From: Janibacter terrae NBRC 107853
GTDB lineage: Bacteria; Actinomycetota; Actinomycetes; Actinomycetales; Dermatophilaceae
DNA length: 64,000 nt
Assembly (NCBI RefSeq): GCF_001591405.1
Contig: NZ_BCUV01000007.1
Coordinates: forward strand, 1,302,001 to 1,366,000
Reading direction: 5' to 3'
The first letter of the stretch is position 1, and every line of letters begins with the position of its first letter. Positions 8,041 through 15,756 of this stretch are shown piece by piece. Made by a program: the position numbers and the translations under genes. A model generated the notes under the pieces. The model was not told where the DNA came from. It was given only the letters and a program-made list of their open reading frames with translations, and did not search any database.

Positions 8041-9539
8041 ACCTGTCAGAACGACTGCAGGCGGTGCGTGGTGAGCAGGGCGCACACCGGGCCGCGCCGG
8101 CGGCCGAGGCAGCGCCGCCGACCACGCGTCCCTCGACCGCCTCGTCCGTACCCCCGTCCAGCGGCGTTGTCACGCCACCGGCCGCCCGCCCGCCGCAGCC
8201 GCCGGTGCCCTCCCCCCGTGAGCCCGTGGCCACCGTGGGGACGGAAGGCAACGACGCCCTGACGAAGCTGAAGGACCGGGCCACCGCGGCGTTGTTCGAA
8301 CGGATCGGTTCCCGACTCAACGACCCCTCGCTCGACGAGGACCAGCTCCACAAGATCGTGCGCAACGAGCTCAACCACGTCGTCGAGGAGGAGAAGGTGC
8401 CCCTCTCGGGGGACGAGCGCCGCAGACTCATCCGCGACGTCCAGGACGACGTCCTCGGTCACGGTCCGCTGCAGCGACTGCTGGACGACCCGGACGTCAC
8501 GGAGATCATGGTGAACGGACCGGACATGGTCTACGTGGAGCACCAGGGCAAGCTCACCCGCAGCGACGCGCGCTTCACCTCCGAGGAGCAGCTGCGTCGC
8601 GTGATCGAACGCATCGTCTCCAGGGTCGGGCGTCGGATCGATGAGTCCTCGCCCCTGGTCGACGCGCGGCTGGCGGACGGCTCCCGCGTCAACGCCGTCA
8701 TCCCGCCCCTGGCCTTCAGCGGGTCGACGCTGACGATCCGCAAGTTCGCCAAGGACCCCTTCAAGGTGAACGACCTCATCGGCTTCGGCACCCTCAGCCA
8801 CGAGATGGCCGAGCTGCTCCAGGCCTGTGTCGAGGCACGACTGAACATCATCGTCTCCGGCGGGACCGGCACGGGGAAGACGACCCTGCTCAACGTGCTC
8901 TCGTCCTTCATCCCCGAGGGCGAACGGATCGTCACCATCGAGGACGCGGTCGAGCTGCAGCTGCAGCAGGAGCACGTCGTACGTCTGGAGAGCCGCCCGC
9001 CCAACATCGAGGGCAAGGGCGAGGTCAGCATCCGGGAGCTCGTGCGCAACTCGCTGCGCATGCGCCCCGACCGCATCGTCGTCGGCGAGGTCCGGGGCGG
9101 GGAGACCCTGGACATGCTGCAGGCGATGAACACGGGCCACGACGGCTCGCTCTCGACCGTGCACGCCAACTCCCCGCGCGACGCCGTGGCCCGGTTGGAG
9201 ACGCTCGTGCTGATGGCCGGCATGGATCTGCCGCTGCGCGCGATCCGTGAGCAGATCGCCTCCGCGGTCGACGTCATCGTCCAGCTCACCCGGCTGCGTG
9301 ACGGCACCCGGCGGGTGACGGCGGTCACCGAGCTGCAAGGCATGGAGGGGCAGACCGTCACCCTGCAGGACGCCTTCCTCTTCGACTACTCGGCGGGCGT
9401 GGACCCCTCAGGGAGGTTCCTCGGCAAGCCCATGCCGACGGGCATCCGGCCCACCTTCACCGATCGCTTCGCCGACCTGGGCATCACCTTGTCCCCGGGC
9501 GTCTTCGGCCTCCCGGCAGGCGGAGGTGACCTCCGGTGA
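8037..9539 (+). CDS. cpaF: CpaF/TadA secretion ATPase
   Basis: A 500-residue VirB11/PulE-family ATPase. The N-terminal 70 residues are Pro/Ala-rich and likely disordered. The core has Walker A GGTGTGKTT at 275-283, the acidic segment VTIEDAVELQL, the Walker B region RIVVGEVRGGE, and the His-box TGHDGSLSTVHAN. This hexameric enzyme powers Flp pilus extension and perhaps retraction. Stop and start codons overlap those of its neighbours, fixing the operon order. Confidence 0.92.
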   Translation: MNLSERLQAVRGEQGAHRAAPAAEAAPPTTRPSTASSVPPSSGVVTPPAARPPQPPVPSPREPVATVGTEGNDALTKLKDRATAALFERIGSRLNDPSLDEDQLHKIVRNELNHVVEEEKVPLSGDERRRLIRDVQDDVLGHGPLQRLLDDPDVTEIMVNGPDMVYVEHQGKLTRSDARFTSEEQLRRVIERIVSRVGRRIDESSPLVDARLADGSRVNAVIPPLAFSGSTLTIRKFAKDPFKVNDLIGFGTLSHEMAELLQACVEARLNIIVSGGTGTGKTTLLNVLSSFIPEGERIVTIEDAVELQLQQEHVVRLESRPPNIEGKGEVSIRELVRNSLRMRPDRIVVGEVRGGETLDMLQAMNTGHDGSLSTVHANSPRDAVARLETLVLMAGMDLPLRAIREQIASAVDVIVQLTRLRDGTRRVTAVTELQGMEGQTVTLQDAFLFDYSAGVDPSGRFLGKPMPTGIRPTFTDRFADLGITLSPGVFGLPAGGGDLR

Positions 9540-10483
9540 GCGGCGTCCTGGCCTCTCCGGTCGCTCCGGGGGTCATCGCCGTGGGCCTCGGCGTGCTCGT
9601 CCTCGCCTACCTGCTGCTCAGCCCGGGCCCACCCCGGCTGAGCAAGGACCGGCGTCGTCCCCAGACCGCCCACGCCAGCGCACTCACCGGGGCCACCGAC
9701 ACGATGACGGGCCTGGTCGACCGGGTCCTTCGTCGTCGTGGCGCCACCGAAGGGATCGCCGCTGCCCTGGAGAACGCCGGGCTGACCACGCGGGTCCAGG
9801 ACTTCGCCTTCCTCGTGGGCATCGGTGCTCTCGTCGCCGCCACGATCGGTCTGCTGCTGGCCGGCCCGCTGCTCGCCCTCCCGCTCGCCGCCTCGGCCCC
9901 CTTCGTCGCCAAGATCGGTCTGCGTGTCCTCGCCAGCCGGCGCAGGGTCGCCTTCGCCGACCAGCTGGATGACTCCCTCCAGCTCATGGCCTCCAGCCTG
10001 CGGGCGGGCCACAGCCTGCTGCAGGCGCTGGCGTCCGTGGCCACGGAGGCCGAGGAGCCGACCTCGACCGAGTTCGTCCGCATCATCAACGAGACGAGGG
10101 TCGGTCGTCCGCTCAACGAGGCGCTCGAGGAGACGGCTGACCGCATGGGCAGCGAGGACTTCAACTGGGTCACGCAGGCGATCAGCATCAACCGCGAGGT
10201 GGGCGGCAACCTCGCCGACGTGCTCGACGGCGTGGGCGACACCATCCGCGAGCGCAACCAGATCCGCCGTCAGGTCAAGGTGCTGGCCGCGGAGGGCAAG
10301 ATCTCCGTCTACGTCCTCATGGCCCTGCCGGTCGGCATCGCCGGGTTCCTCTGGATCACCAACCCGGCCTACCTGGCGCCCTTCACCGAGAGCCTGCTCG
10401 GCTACGGCATGCTCGCGATGTCCGTCGTCATGTTCATCGTCGGCGGCCTCTGGCTCCGCAAGACCGCCCGCATCAAGTTCTGA
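9536..10483 (+). CDS. tadB: TadB inner-membrane platform protein
   Basis: A 315-residue T2SSF-family membrane protein starting at GTG 9536, overlapping the ATPase stop. It has an N-terminal membrane segment (GVIAVGLGVLVLAYLLL), a second hydrophobic region around 95-125, a cytoplasmic T2SSF domain (DQLDDSLQLMASSLRAGHSL to RQVKVLAAEGKIS) and two C-terminal helices. TadB and TadC form the membrane platform that transmits ATPase motion to pilin assembly. Confidence 0.86.
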   Translation: MSGVLASPVAPGVIAVGLGVLVLAYLLLSPGPPRLSKDRRRPQTAHASALTGATDTMTGLVDRVLRRRGATEGIAAALENAGLTTRVQDFAFLVGIGALVAATIGLLLAGPLLALPLAASAPFVAKIGLRVLASRRRVAFADQLDDSLQLMASSLRAGHSLLQALASVATEAEEPTSTEFVRIINETRVGRPLNEALEETADRMGSEDFNWVTQAISINREVGGNLADVLDGVGDTIRERNQIRRQVKVLAAEGKISVYVLMALPVGIAGFLWITNPAYLAPFTESLLGYGMLAMSVVMFIVGGLWLRKTARIKF

Positions 10484-10511
10484 GCGTCTCGGACATGGAA
10501 GGAGACCGATC

Positions 10512-11393
10512 GTGCCAGCGATGATCGCGCTGACCACCCTCGTCACGGCGCTGTGCTGGGGCGTGCTCGTCTGGGCGGCTCTCGCTGGCCCGGACATGAC
10601 GCGCCGGCGCGCCCTGGCCAATCTCCGCCGGGGCCTCACTCCCCACGGCACGTCCGACGACGAGTCGCACGAGCGGGTCGCTGCCGGCTTGCCCGTCCTG
10701 GCGCGCCGCCTCACGCCGCCCGGGGTCCTGCGACGACTGGACCACCTCCACGGGCGGGCGGGACGTCCGGCGGCGTGGCCCATCGAGCGGCTGCTCGTGG
10801 TCAAGACCCTGCTGCCGTTGTTCGGGGCGGTCCTGACCCTTGTCCTGGCGAGCGAGCCGGTGCTGATCCTGCTGGGGCTCCTGGTGACGCTCGTGTGCTA
10901 CTTCGTGCCGGAGCTGCTGCTCTACAGTCGCGGGATGGAACGGCGTGCGGAGATCACCGTCAAGCTGGCCGACACCTTGGACCAGATGATGATCGCCGTC
11001 GAGGCCGGTCTCGGCTTCGACTCCGCCATGGCGCGGGCGGGGAAGAACGGGAAGGGGCCGCTCGCCGAAGAGCTGGTGCGCACCCTCCAGGACATCCAGC
11101 TGGGGCAGTCCCGACGGGAGGCCTACGAGGCGCTCGCGGAGCGGACCGACGTCCCCGACCTGCGACGGTTCGTCCGGGCCATCATCCAGGCCGACGCCTA
11201 TGGCGTCGCCATCGTCGACGTGCTGCGCACACAGGCAGCGGAGATGCGGACCAAGCGGCGCCAGCGGGCCGAGGAGAAGGCCATGCAGATCCCCGTCAAG
11301 GTGATCTTCCCGCTGATGCTGTGCATCCTGCCGGTGCTCTTCATCGTGCTGCTCGGTCCGGTCGTGCTGCGGATGGGCGCGGCCTTCGGCTGA
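10512..11393 (+). CDS. tadC: TadC inner-membrane platform protein
   Basis: A 293-residue T2SSF-family protein. GTG 10512 is the start, with GGAAGGAGA just upstream. There is an N-terminal helix, paired helices near 95-135, the T2SSF domain (LADTLDQMMIAVEAGLGFDS to RTKRRQRAEEKAMQIPVK) and a C-terminal hydrophobic tail. That tail matches the fragment at the window's left edge, pointing to a second paralogous platform gene. It ends the locus; the gene beyond, purB, converges with a 15-bp gap. Confidence 0.86.
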   Translation: MPAMIALTTLVTALCWGVLVWAALAGPDMTRRRALANLRRGLTPHGTSDDESHERVAAGLPVLARRLTPPGVLRRLDHLHGRAGRPAAWPIERLLVVKTLLPLFGAVLTLVLASEPVLILLGLLVTLVCYFVPELLLYSRGMERRAEITVKLADTLDQMMIAVEAGLGFDSAMARAGKNGKGPLAEELVRTLQDIQLGQSRREAYEALAERTDVPDLRRFVRAIIQADAYGVAIVDVLRTQAAEMRTKRRQRAEEKAMQIPVKVIFPLMLCILPVLFIVLLGPVVLRMGAAFG

Positions 11394-11408
11394 GGCCGCG
11401 CCCCCGCC

Positions 11409-12818
11409 TCAGTCGAGCAGGTCGACGAGCATCGGCGCGACGCCGACGTAGGTCGCGGGCGTCATCGCGGCGACGCGCTCCTCGACGTCGGCCGGCAGGC
11501 CGAGGCCGCGGACGAACTCCACGAGCTCCGGCTGGCCGATGCGGCGCCCGCGGGTGAGCTCCTTGAGCCGCTCGTAGGGCTCGTCCATGCCCTCGACGCC
11601 CTGGGCGCCCAGGGCCCGCATGACCGACTGGATCGGCTCGCCGAGCACCTCCCAGTTGGCGTCGAGGTCGGCGAGCATGGCCTCCGGCACGGCGTCGAGG
11701 CCGGCGAGGCCGCGGCCTGCGTTGTCGATCGCGAGCAGCGAGTGGCCGAGGGCCGTGCCGATGTTGCGCTGCATCGAGGAGTCGGTGAGGTCGCGCTGCA
11801 GGCGCGAGGTGACGAGCGTCGAGGCGAGCACGTCGAGGAGCGCGTTGCTCACCTCGAGGTTGGCCTCGGCGTTCTCGAAGCGGATCGGGTTGACCTTGTG
11901 CGGCATCGTGCTCGACCCGACGGTGCCCTGGCCGCGGACCTGCGCGAAGTAGCCCATCGAGATGTACGACCACAGGTCGGTGCAGAGGTTGTGCAGCACC
12001 CGGTTGTACCGCGCGATGTCGGCGTAGATCTCCGCCTGCCAGTCGTGCGACTCGATCTGCGTGGTGAGGGGGTTCCACGTCAGGCCGAGGCCCTCGACGA
12101 AGGTGCGCGAGACCTCGACCCAGTCGGCCCCGGGGACGGCCGCCAGGTGGGCCCCGAAGGTGCCCGTCGCGCCGTTGATCTTGCCGAGGTACTCGTCGGC
12201 CTGGATGCGGCGCAGCTGGCGCATCAGGCGGTGGGCGAGCACCGCGAGCTCCTTGCCCATCGTCGTCGGGGTGGCCGGCTGCCCGTGGGTGTGGGCGAGC
12301 AGCGGCATGTCGCGCAGCTCGTCGGCCATCGTGCCCACGGCCTCGGCCAGCGCGTCGGCGCGGGGGAGCCAGACCTGCTCGACGGCCCCTTGGACCATGA
12401 GTGCGTAGGCGAGGTTGTTGATGTCCTCGCTCGTGCAGCAGAAGTGGATGAGCTCGCTCAGCCCCGCGTCCTCGGGCGCCGGCGCGATCCTGCGCAGCCG
12501 CTCCTTGAGGTAGTACTCGACGGCCTTGACGTCGTGCTGGGTGACCTTCTCGGTCGCGGCGAGCTCGGCGATCGCCTCCGGCCCGAAGTCCTCGACGACC
12601 TGACGCAGCGCGGCCTGCTCGTCCTCGGTCAGCTGCCGCACGCCCGGCACGACCTGCTGGGTGGTCAGGTGGATCAGCCACTCGACCTCCACGTGCACGC
12701 GCATCCGGTTGAGCGCGGGCTCGCTCAGGTGGTCGACGAGCGGCGAGACGGCAGGACGGTAGCGACCGTCGAGCGCGCCGAGAGCGATCTGGGGCGTGGC
12801 GTCAGCGAGGCTCTGCAT
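11409..12818 (-). CDS. purB: Adenylosuccinate lyase
   Basis: A 469-residue member of the fumarase/aspartase superfamily. It carries the signature GSSTMPHKVNPIRFENAE with the mobile-loop catalytic Ser. It also has THGQPATPTTMGKELAV with the catalytic His and TSEDINNLAYALM, typical of the PurB group that resembles the E. coli enzyme. It acts twice in purine synthesis, cleaving SAICAR to AICAR and adenylosuccinate to AMP, releasing fumarate. It is a stand-alone cytoplasmic housekeeping gene here, convergent with tadC. Confidence 0.95.
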   Translation of the reverse strand: MQSLADATPQIALGALDGRYRPAVSPLVDHLSEPALNRMRVHVEVEWLIHLTTQQVVPGVRQLTEDEQAALRQVVEDFGPEAIAELAATEKVTQHDVKAVEYYLKERLRRIAPAPEDAGLSELIHFCCTSEDINNLAYALMVQGAVEQVWLPRADALAEAVGTMADELRDMPLLAHTHGQPATPTTMGKELAVLAHRLMRQLRRIQADEYLGKINGATGTFGAHLAAVPGADWVEVSRTFVEGLGLTWNPLTTQIESHDWQAEIYADIARYNRVLHNLCTDLWSYISMGYFAQVRGQGTVGSSTMPHKVNPIRFENAEANLEVSNALLDVLASTLVTSRLQRDLTDSSMQRNIGTALGHSLLAIDNAGRGLAGLDAVPEAMLADLDANWEVLGEPIQSVMRALGAQGVEGMDEPYERLKELTRGRRIGQPELVEFVRGLGLPADVEERVAAMTPATYVGVAPMLVDLLD

Positions 12819-13028
12819 GCGCCCATCCTCCCAGAGGCGAAGGGGGACCCCGTCCCGTCCTCCCTCAGGCCACGATCCGCCGCGCGCCGTGATCGATTTG
12901 AGATCCGCCCCCCGGGCGTGCTTACCGTGGGTGACGCCCCGGTGGGTCGCCCGCCGGGGTGACCGACGCGGTCGATGACCGCTCGTGGCCCACCGGGCCG
13001 CGCCCCCACAGACGAGGAGGAGTCACCC

Positions 13029-13616
13029 ATGACGTCCACCACCCGTCACAGCACCACCCGCCGCGCCGCGCAGGCGCTCGCCGTCGCCGGTTTCCTCACC
13101 ATGGCCGGGACCGGCACCGCCATGGCCGCTGGGCCGGGCGACCTGCCCGGAGACCGCGGTCAGGCCTCCGAGCACGCCGCGGACCAGGCCTTCGAGCGGG
13201 CCTCGGACAACGCATCCTTCACGCGCGACGCGGCCGCCGAGACCTCCGACGCGCAGGCCGAGACCGACACCGCGACGTCGACGAGCGAGACCAGCACCGA
13301 GACGGTCTCCACCACGTCGGAGACCAGCGAGTCCACGACGACCGAGGGGAGCTACCCGTCCGTCTGGGATGCGGTCGCCGAGTGCGAGTCCGGCGGTGAC
13401 TGGGACATCGACACCGGCAACGGCTTCTACGGCGGTCTGCAGTTCAGCCCCGACACGTGGCTCGCCTACGGCGGCGACCGGTACGCCCCGACCGCCGACC
13501 AGGCGACGACCGCCCAGCAGGTCGAGATCGCGCAGGAGGTCCTCGAGGGTCAGGGCCCGGGCGCGTGGCCGGTCTGCTCGCAGGAGGCTGGTCTGACCAC
13601 CACGAACGGTGCCTGA
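13029..13616 (+). CDS. Secreted Rpf-domain transglycosylase-like protein
   Basis: A 195-residue protein with an N-terminal signal peptide (TTRRAAQALAVAGFLTMAG, cleavage after AMA). A Thr/Ser/Glu-rich, low-complexity linker follows (about 75-105), then a C-terminal resuscitation-promoting-factor domain: SVWDAVAECESGGDW with the catalytic Glu, GFYGGLQFSPDTWLAYGG, and QVEIAQEVLEGQGPGAWPVC. Rpf domains cleave peptidoglycan glycan strands and promote regrowth. The ATG follows an excellent ribosome site (GAGGAGGAG). A TTGAGA box near 12898 with TACCGT 19 bp on is a weak promoter candidate. I see no c-di-AMP riboswitch in the leader. Confidence 0.88.
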   Translation: MTSTTRHSTTRRAAQALAVAGFLTMAGTGTAMAAGPGDLPGDRGQASEHAADQAFERASDNASFTRDAAAETSDAQAETDTATSTSETSTETVSTTSETSESTTTEGSYPSVWDAVAECESGGDWDIDTGNGFYGGLQFSPDTWLAYGGDRYAPTADQATTAQQVEIAQEVLEGQGPGAWPVCSQEAGLTTTNGA

Positions 13617-13672
13617 TCAGGCATGATGCGCTCGGCGGGCGGTCGACTCTCAGGGGAGTGGGCCGCTCGTCG

Positions 13673-14185
13673 TCATGCGTCCGGAGGGCCCTCGAGCCGG
13701 CTGCGCACGTGCTCGACGATGCCGTCCGCAGCGGCCTCGACCGCCGCGTAGGTCGCGTCGAAGTCGCTGTCGTCGCCGTACCAGGGGTCGGGGATCGCGA
13801 GGTCGTCCCCCTTCGGCCCGCTGGGGTCGAAGCTGCGGATCATCCGGATGCGGTCCTTGGCGTCGGGCACGCCGGCGAGGCGCCGCAGCACGGTGTAGTG
13901 ACCGTGGTCGGCGGCGAGGACGAGGTCGCGGTCGGCGAACCACCGCTTGTCGAAGACCCGCGCCCGGTGCGTCGTGTAGTCGCCCGTGTGACCGTGGCGC
14001 TGCATCGCCGCGAGGCTCCGCGGGTCGGCGGGGTTGCCCTCCTCCCACGCGGTCGTCCCGGCGGAGTCGATGGCGACGCGGTCGCCCAGACCGGCCGCCT
14101 CGAAGCGCTCGCGCAGCACCCACTCGGCGATCGGCGAGCGGCAGATGTTGCCGGTGCAGACCACGGTGATCCGGTAGTCGCTCAT
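13673..14185 (-). CDS. Low-molecular-weight protein-tyrosine phosphatase
   Basis: A 170-residue enzyme with the P-loop CTGNICRS at residues 10-17 (nucleophile Cys10, Arg16 of the CX5R motif) and the C-terminal acid loop IPDPWYGDDSDF, whose DPWYG carries the general-acid Asp. The family dephosphorylates tyrosine in proteins, or in some bacteria sugars and arginine. It is the last of three overlapping leftward genes (panE, BioD-like, phosphatase), its ATG overlapping the preceding stop. A longer upstream extension of the frame is spurious because it would run antiparallel through two genes. Confidence 0.9.
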   Translation of the reverse strand: MSDYRITVVCTGNICRSPIAEWVLRERFEAAGLGDRVAIDSAGTTAWEEGNPADPRSLAAMQRHGHTGDYTTHRARVFDKRWFADRDLVLAADHGHYTVLRRLAGVPDAKDRIRMIRSFDPSGPKGDDLAIPDPWYGDDSDFDATYAAVEAAADGIVEHVRSRLEGPPDA

Positions 14186-14652
14186 GGCGCCATCGTCCCC
14201 CACTGGTCCGGGACGGACCAGGAGAGGTCCTGTGGACCCCCTGACAGTGCCCCGAGCAGCGGCAGCTCTCGGGCGCGCAGCACCTCGGCGTGCAGGGCCA
14301 GGGCGTGGCCGAGCCCGGGGGAGCCGGCCACGGTCCCGAGGACGATGCCGGTGGAGACCCCCTTGTAGCGAAGGGCGGTCCCCGCGTCCGCGAGCGTCCC
14401 ACCCCGGGCGTCGAGCCGGCTGAGCAGCCCGGGGGCGGTGAGCACGAGCAGGTCCGGGGCGGTCTCGAGGGCGGCCAGCGCCCGCCGGGCGACGGGCGTG
14501 CCGGGGTCGCCGGCGAGGGAGACCGCCACGACCGGGCGGGCCAGGTCGCGCAGGGCGCCGACGAAGGCCGTGGCGGCCTCCGTCTCGTCCACGCCCAGGG
14601 CGTCGGCGAGGAGCACGACGCGGGGGAGCGAGAGCTCGGCGAGCGCGCTCAC
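14182..14652 (-). CDS. BioD-like protein lacking the P-loop
   Basis: A 156-residue protein from GTG 14652. The middle and C-terminal parts resemble dethiobiotin synthetase (BioD) patterns: LLVLTAPGLLSRLDARGGTL matches the family's ExAGGL...TLADL stretch. GLGHALALHAEVLRARELPLLG matches its LGxxNHALLTxEALRxRGL region. The N-terminal nucleotide-binding Gly-rich loop of true BioD is absent, replaced by LSPRVVLLADALGVDETEA-like sequence, so catalysis as BioD is doubtful. It overlaps panE and the phosphatase gene by 4 bp each. A regulatory or structural derivative is possible; confidence in the family link is moderate. Confidence 0.5.
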   Translation of the reverse strand: MSALAELSLPRVVLLADALGVDETEAATAFVGALRDLARPVVAVSLAGDPGTPVARRALAALETAPDLLVLTAPGLLSRLDARGGTLADAGTALRYKGVSTGIVLGTVAGSPGLGHALALHAEVLRARELPLLGALSGGPQDLSWSVPDQWGTMAP

Positions 14653-15686
14653 AGGCCCACCGCCCGGCGCAGCTGTGCACCCGTCCAGCGTCGACGGTCG
14701 GGGCCGCCGGCCTCCGCCTCCCGGACGAGCTCGACGATGCGCGCGCACACCGGCGCCGCGGACCCGTGGTCGGTGCCGAGCTGGACGACGGCGCCCTGGA
14801 GCTCGGAGATCTCGGTGGGTCGGCCGGCGTCGAGGTCGTCGGCCATCGAGGAGCGGGCTGTCGGTGCGACCTTGAGCGTGGCACGGGCGAGGTTCGCGTA
14901 GAGCGGTGTCGGCGCGCGGAGCAGCGCGGGGAGGGCCGAGGGCGGCAGCGGGGTCATGCGGGCCGGCGCGACGCCGACGCGGCGCGCCAGCGCGAGCGCC
15001 TCGTCCTGGCAGGCGGCGAGCACGACGCGGCAGTCACGGTCGCGCAGCTCCACGGTGAGGGGCAGGCCGGTGAGCGCGTTGATCGCGTTGTTGAGGTTGA
15101 GCAGGAGCTTGCCGAAGAGCACCGCCCGCATGTCCGGCTCGACGTCGATGCGCAACCCCCCGCCGCACGCCGCCCGGACGAAGGGGTCGACCCGCGGGTG
15201 GTCCTTGACCTTGAGCCGACCGTTCGTCGTCTGGGTCCAGCTCGCCTCGCCGTCGCGCACGATGTTGTAGGGGACCATCCCCGACAGCACGAGCGGGCGG
15301 GAGGCGCGGCTCGGGAAGGCCGCGGCGAGTGCCTCGTCGATCAGCGACGCGTTGCGCATGCCGTTCTGGAAGGAGATGACGACGCTGTCGTGCTGCAGGT
15401 AGGGCGCGATCTGCCGGACCGCGGTCTCCGTGCCGAGCGTCTTGGTCGTGATCAGCACATAGCGTGCACCGACGACCGCGCTCGCGTCGGTCGCCGTCGC
15501 CAGCCCGTCCGGGCGCACGGTGCGCGTCCGCCCGGACAGGTCGGTGACGGTCAGGCCCTCGCGGTCGATCGCGGCCATGGTGGCCTGCCGGCCGACGAGC
15601 GTCACGTCGGCGGCTGCGGCCAGCCACCCGCCGAGGTAGCAGCCGATGCTGCCGGCTCCCATGACGGCCACGCGCGTGCGGTCCAT
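14649..15686 (-). CDS. panE: Ketopantoate reductase family (2-dehydropantoate 2-reductase)
   Basis: A 345-residue NADPH-binding protein. The Rossmann motif GAGSIGCYLGGWL is at about 11-23; the conserved SFQNGM segment and the catalytic Lys region (FGKLLLNLNNAINALTG) follow. PanE reduces ketopantoate to pantoate in coenzyme A synthesis, but many ApbA/PanE paralogues use other 2-oxoacids, so the exact substrate is open. It is the first gene of the three-gene leftward operon. A ribosome site (GGGGGAAG) precedes the ATG. Confidence 0.85.
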   Translation of the reverse strand: MDRTRVAVMGAGSIGCYLGGWLAAAADVTLVGRQATMAAIDREGLTVTDLSGRTRTVRPDGLATATDASAVVGARYVLITTKTLGTETAVRQIAPYLQHDSVVISFQNGMRNASLIDEALAAAFPSRASRPLVLSGMVPYNIVRDGEASWTQTTNGRLKVKDHPRVDPFVRAACGGGLRIDVEPDMRAVLFGKLLLNLNNAINALTGLPLTVELRDRDCRVVLAACQDEALALARRVGVAPARMTPLPPSALPALLRAPTPLYANLARATLKVAPTARSSMADDLDAGRPTEISELQGAVVQLGTDHGSAAPVCARIVELVREAEAGGPDRRRWTGAQLRRAVGL

Positions 15687-15756
15687 GGCTTCCCCCTGAC
15701 GACTCGTGCGGTGCGTCCGGCGATCCTACGTCGTCGTGGACGAAGGGGACGCTGGC

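Noticed and set aside
12819-13028. Possible c-di-AMP riboswitch upstream of the Rpf-domain gene
   Set aside because: Rpf genes in Actinobacteria often have one, but the leader here lacks the ydaO conserved strings and is short; only a simple GC hairpin and a weak promoter are visible.
14182-14652. Functional dethiobiotin synthetase (bioD)
   Set aside because: The Walker A nucleotide loop required for catalysis is missing and no other biotin genes are adjacent.
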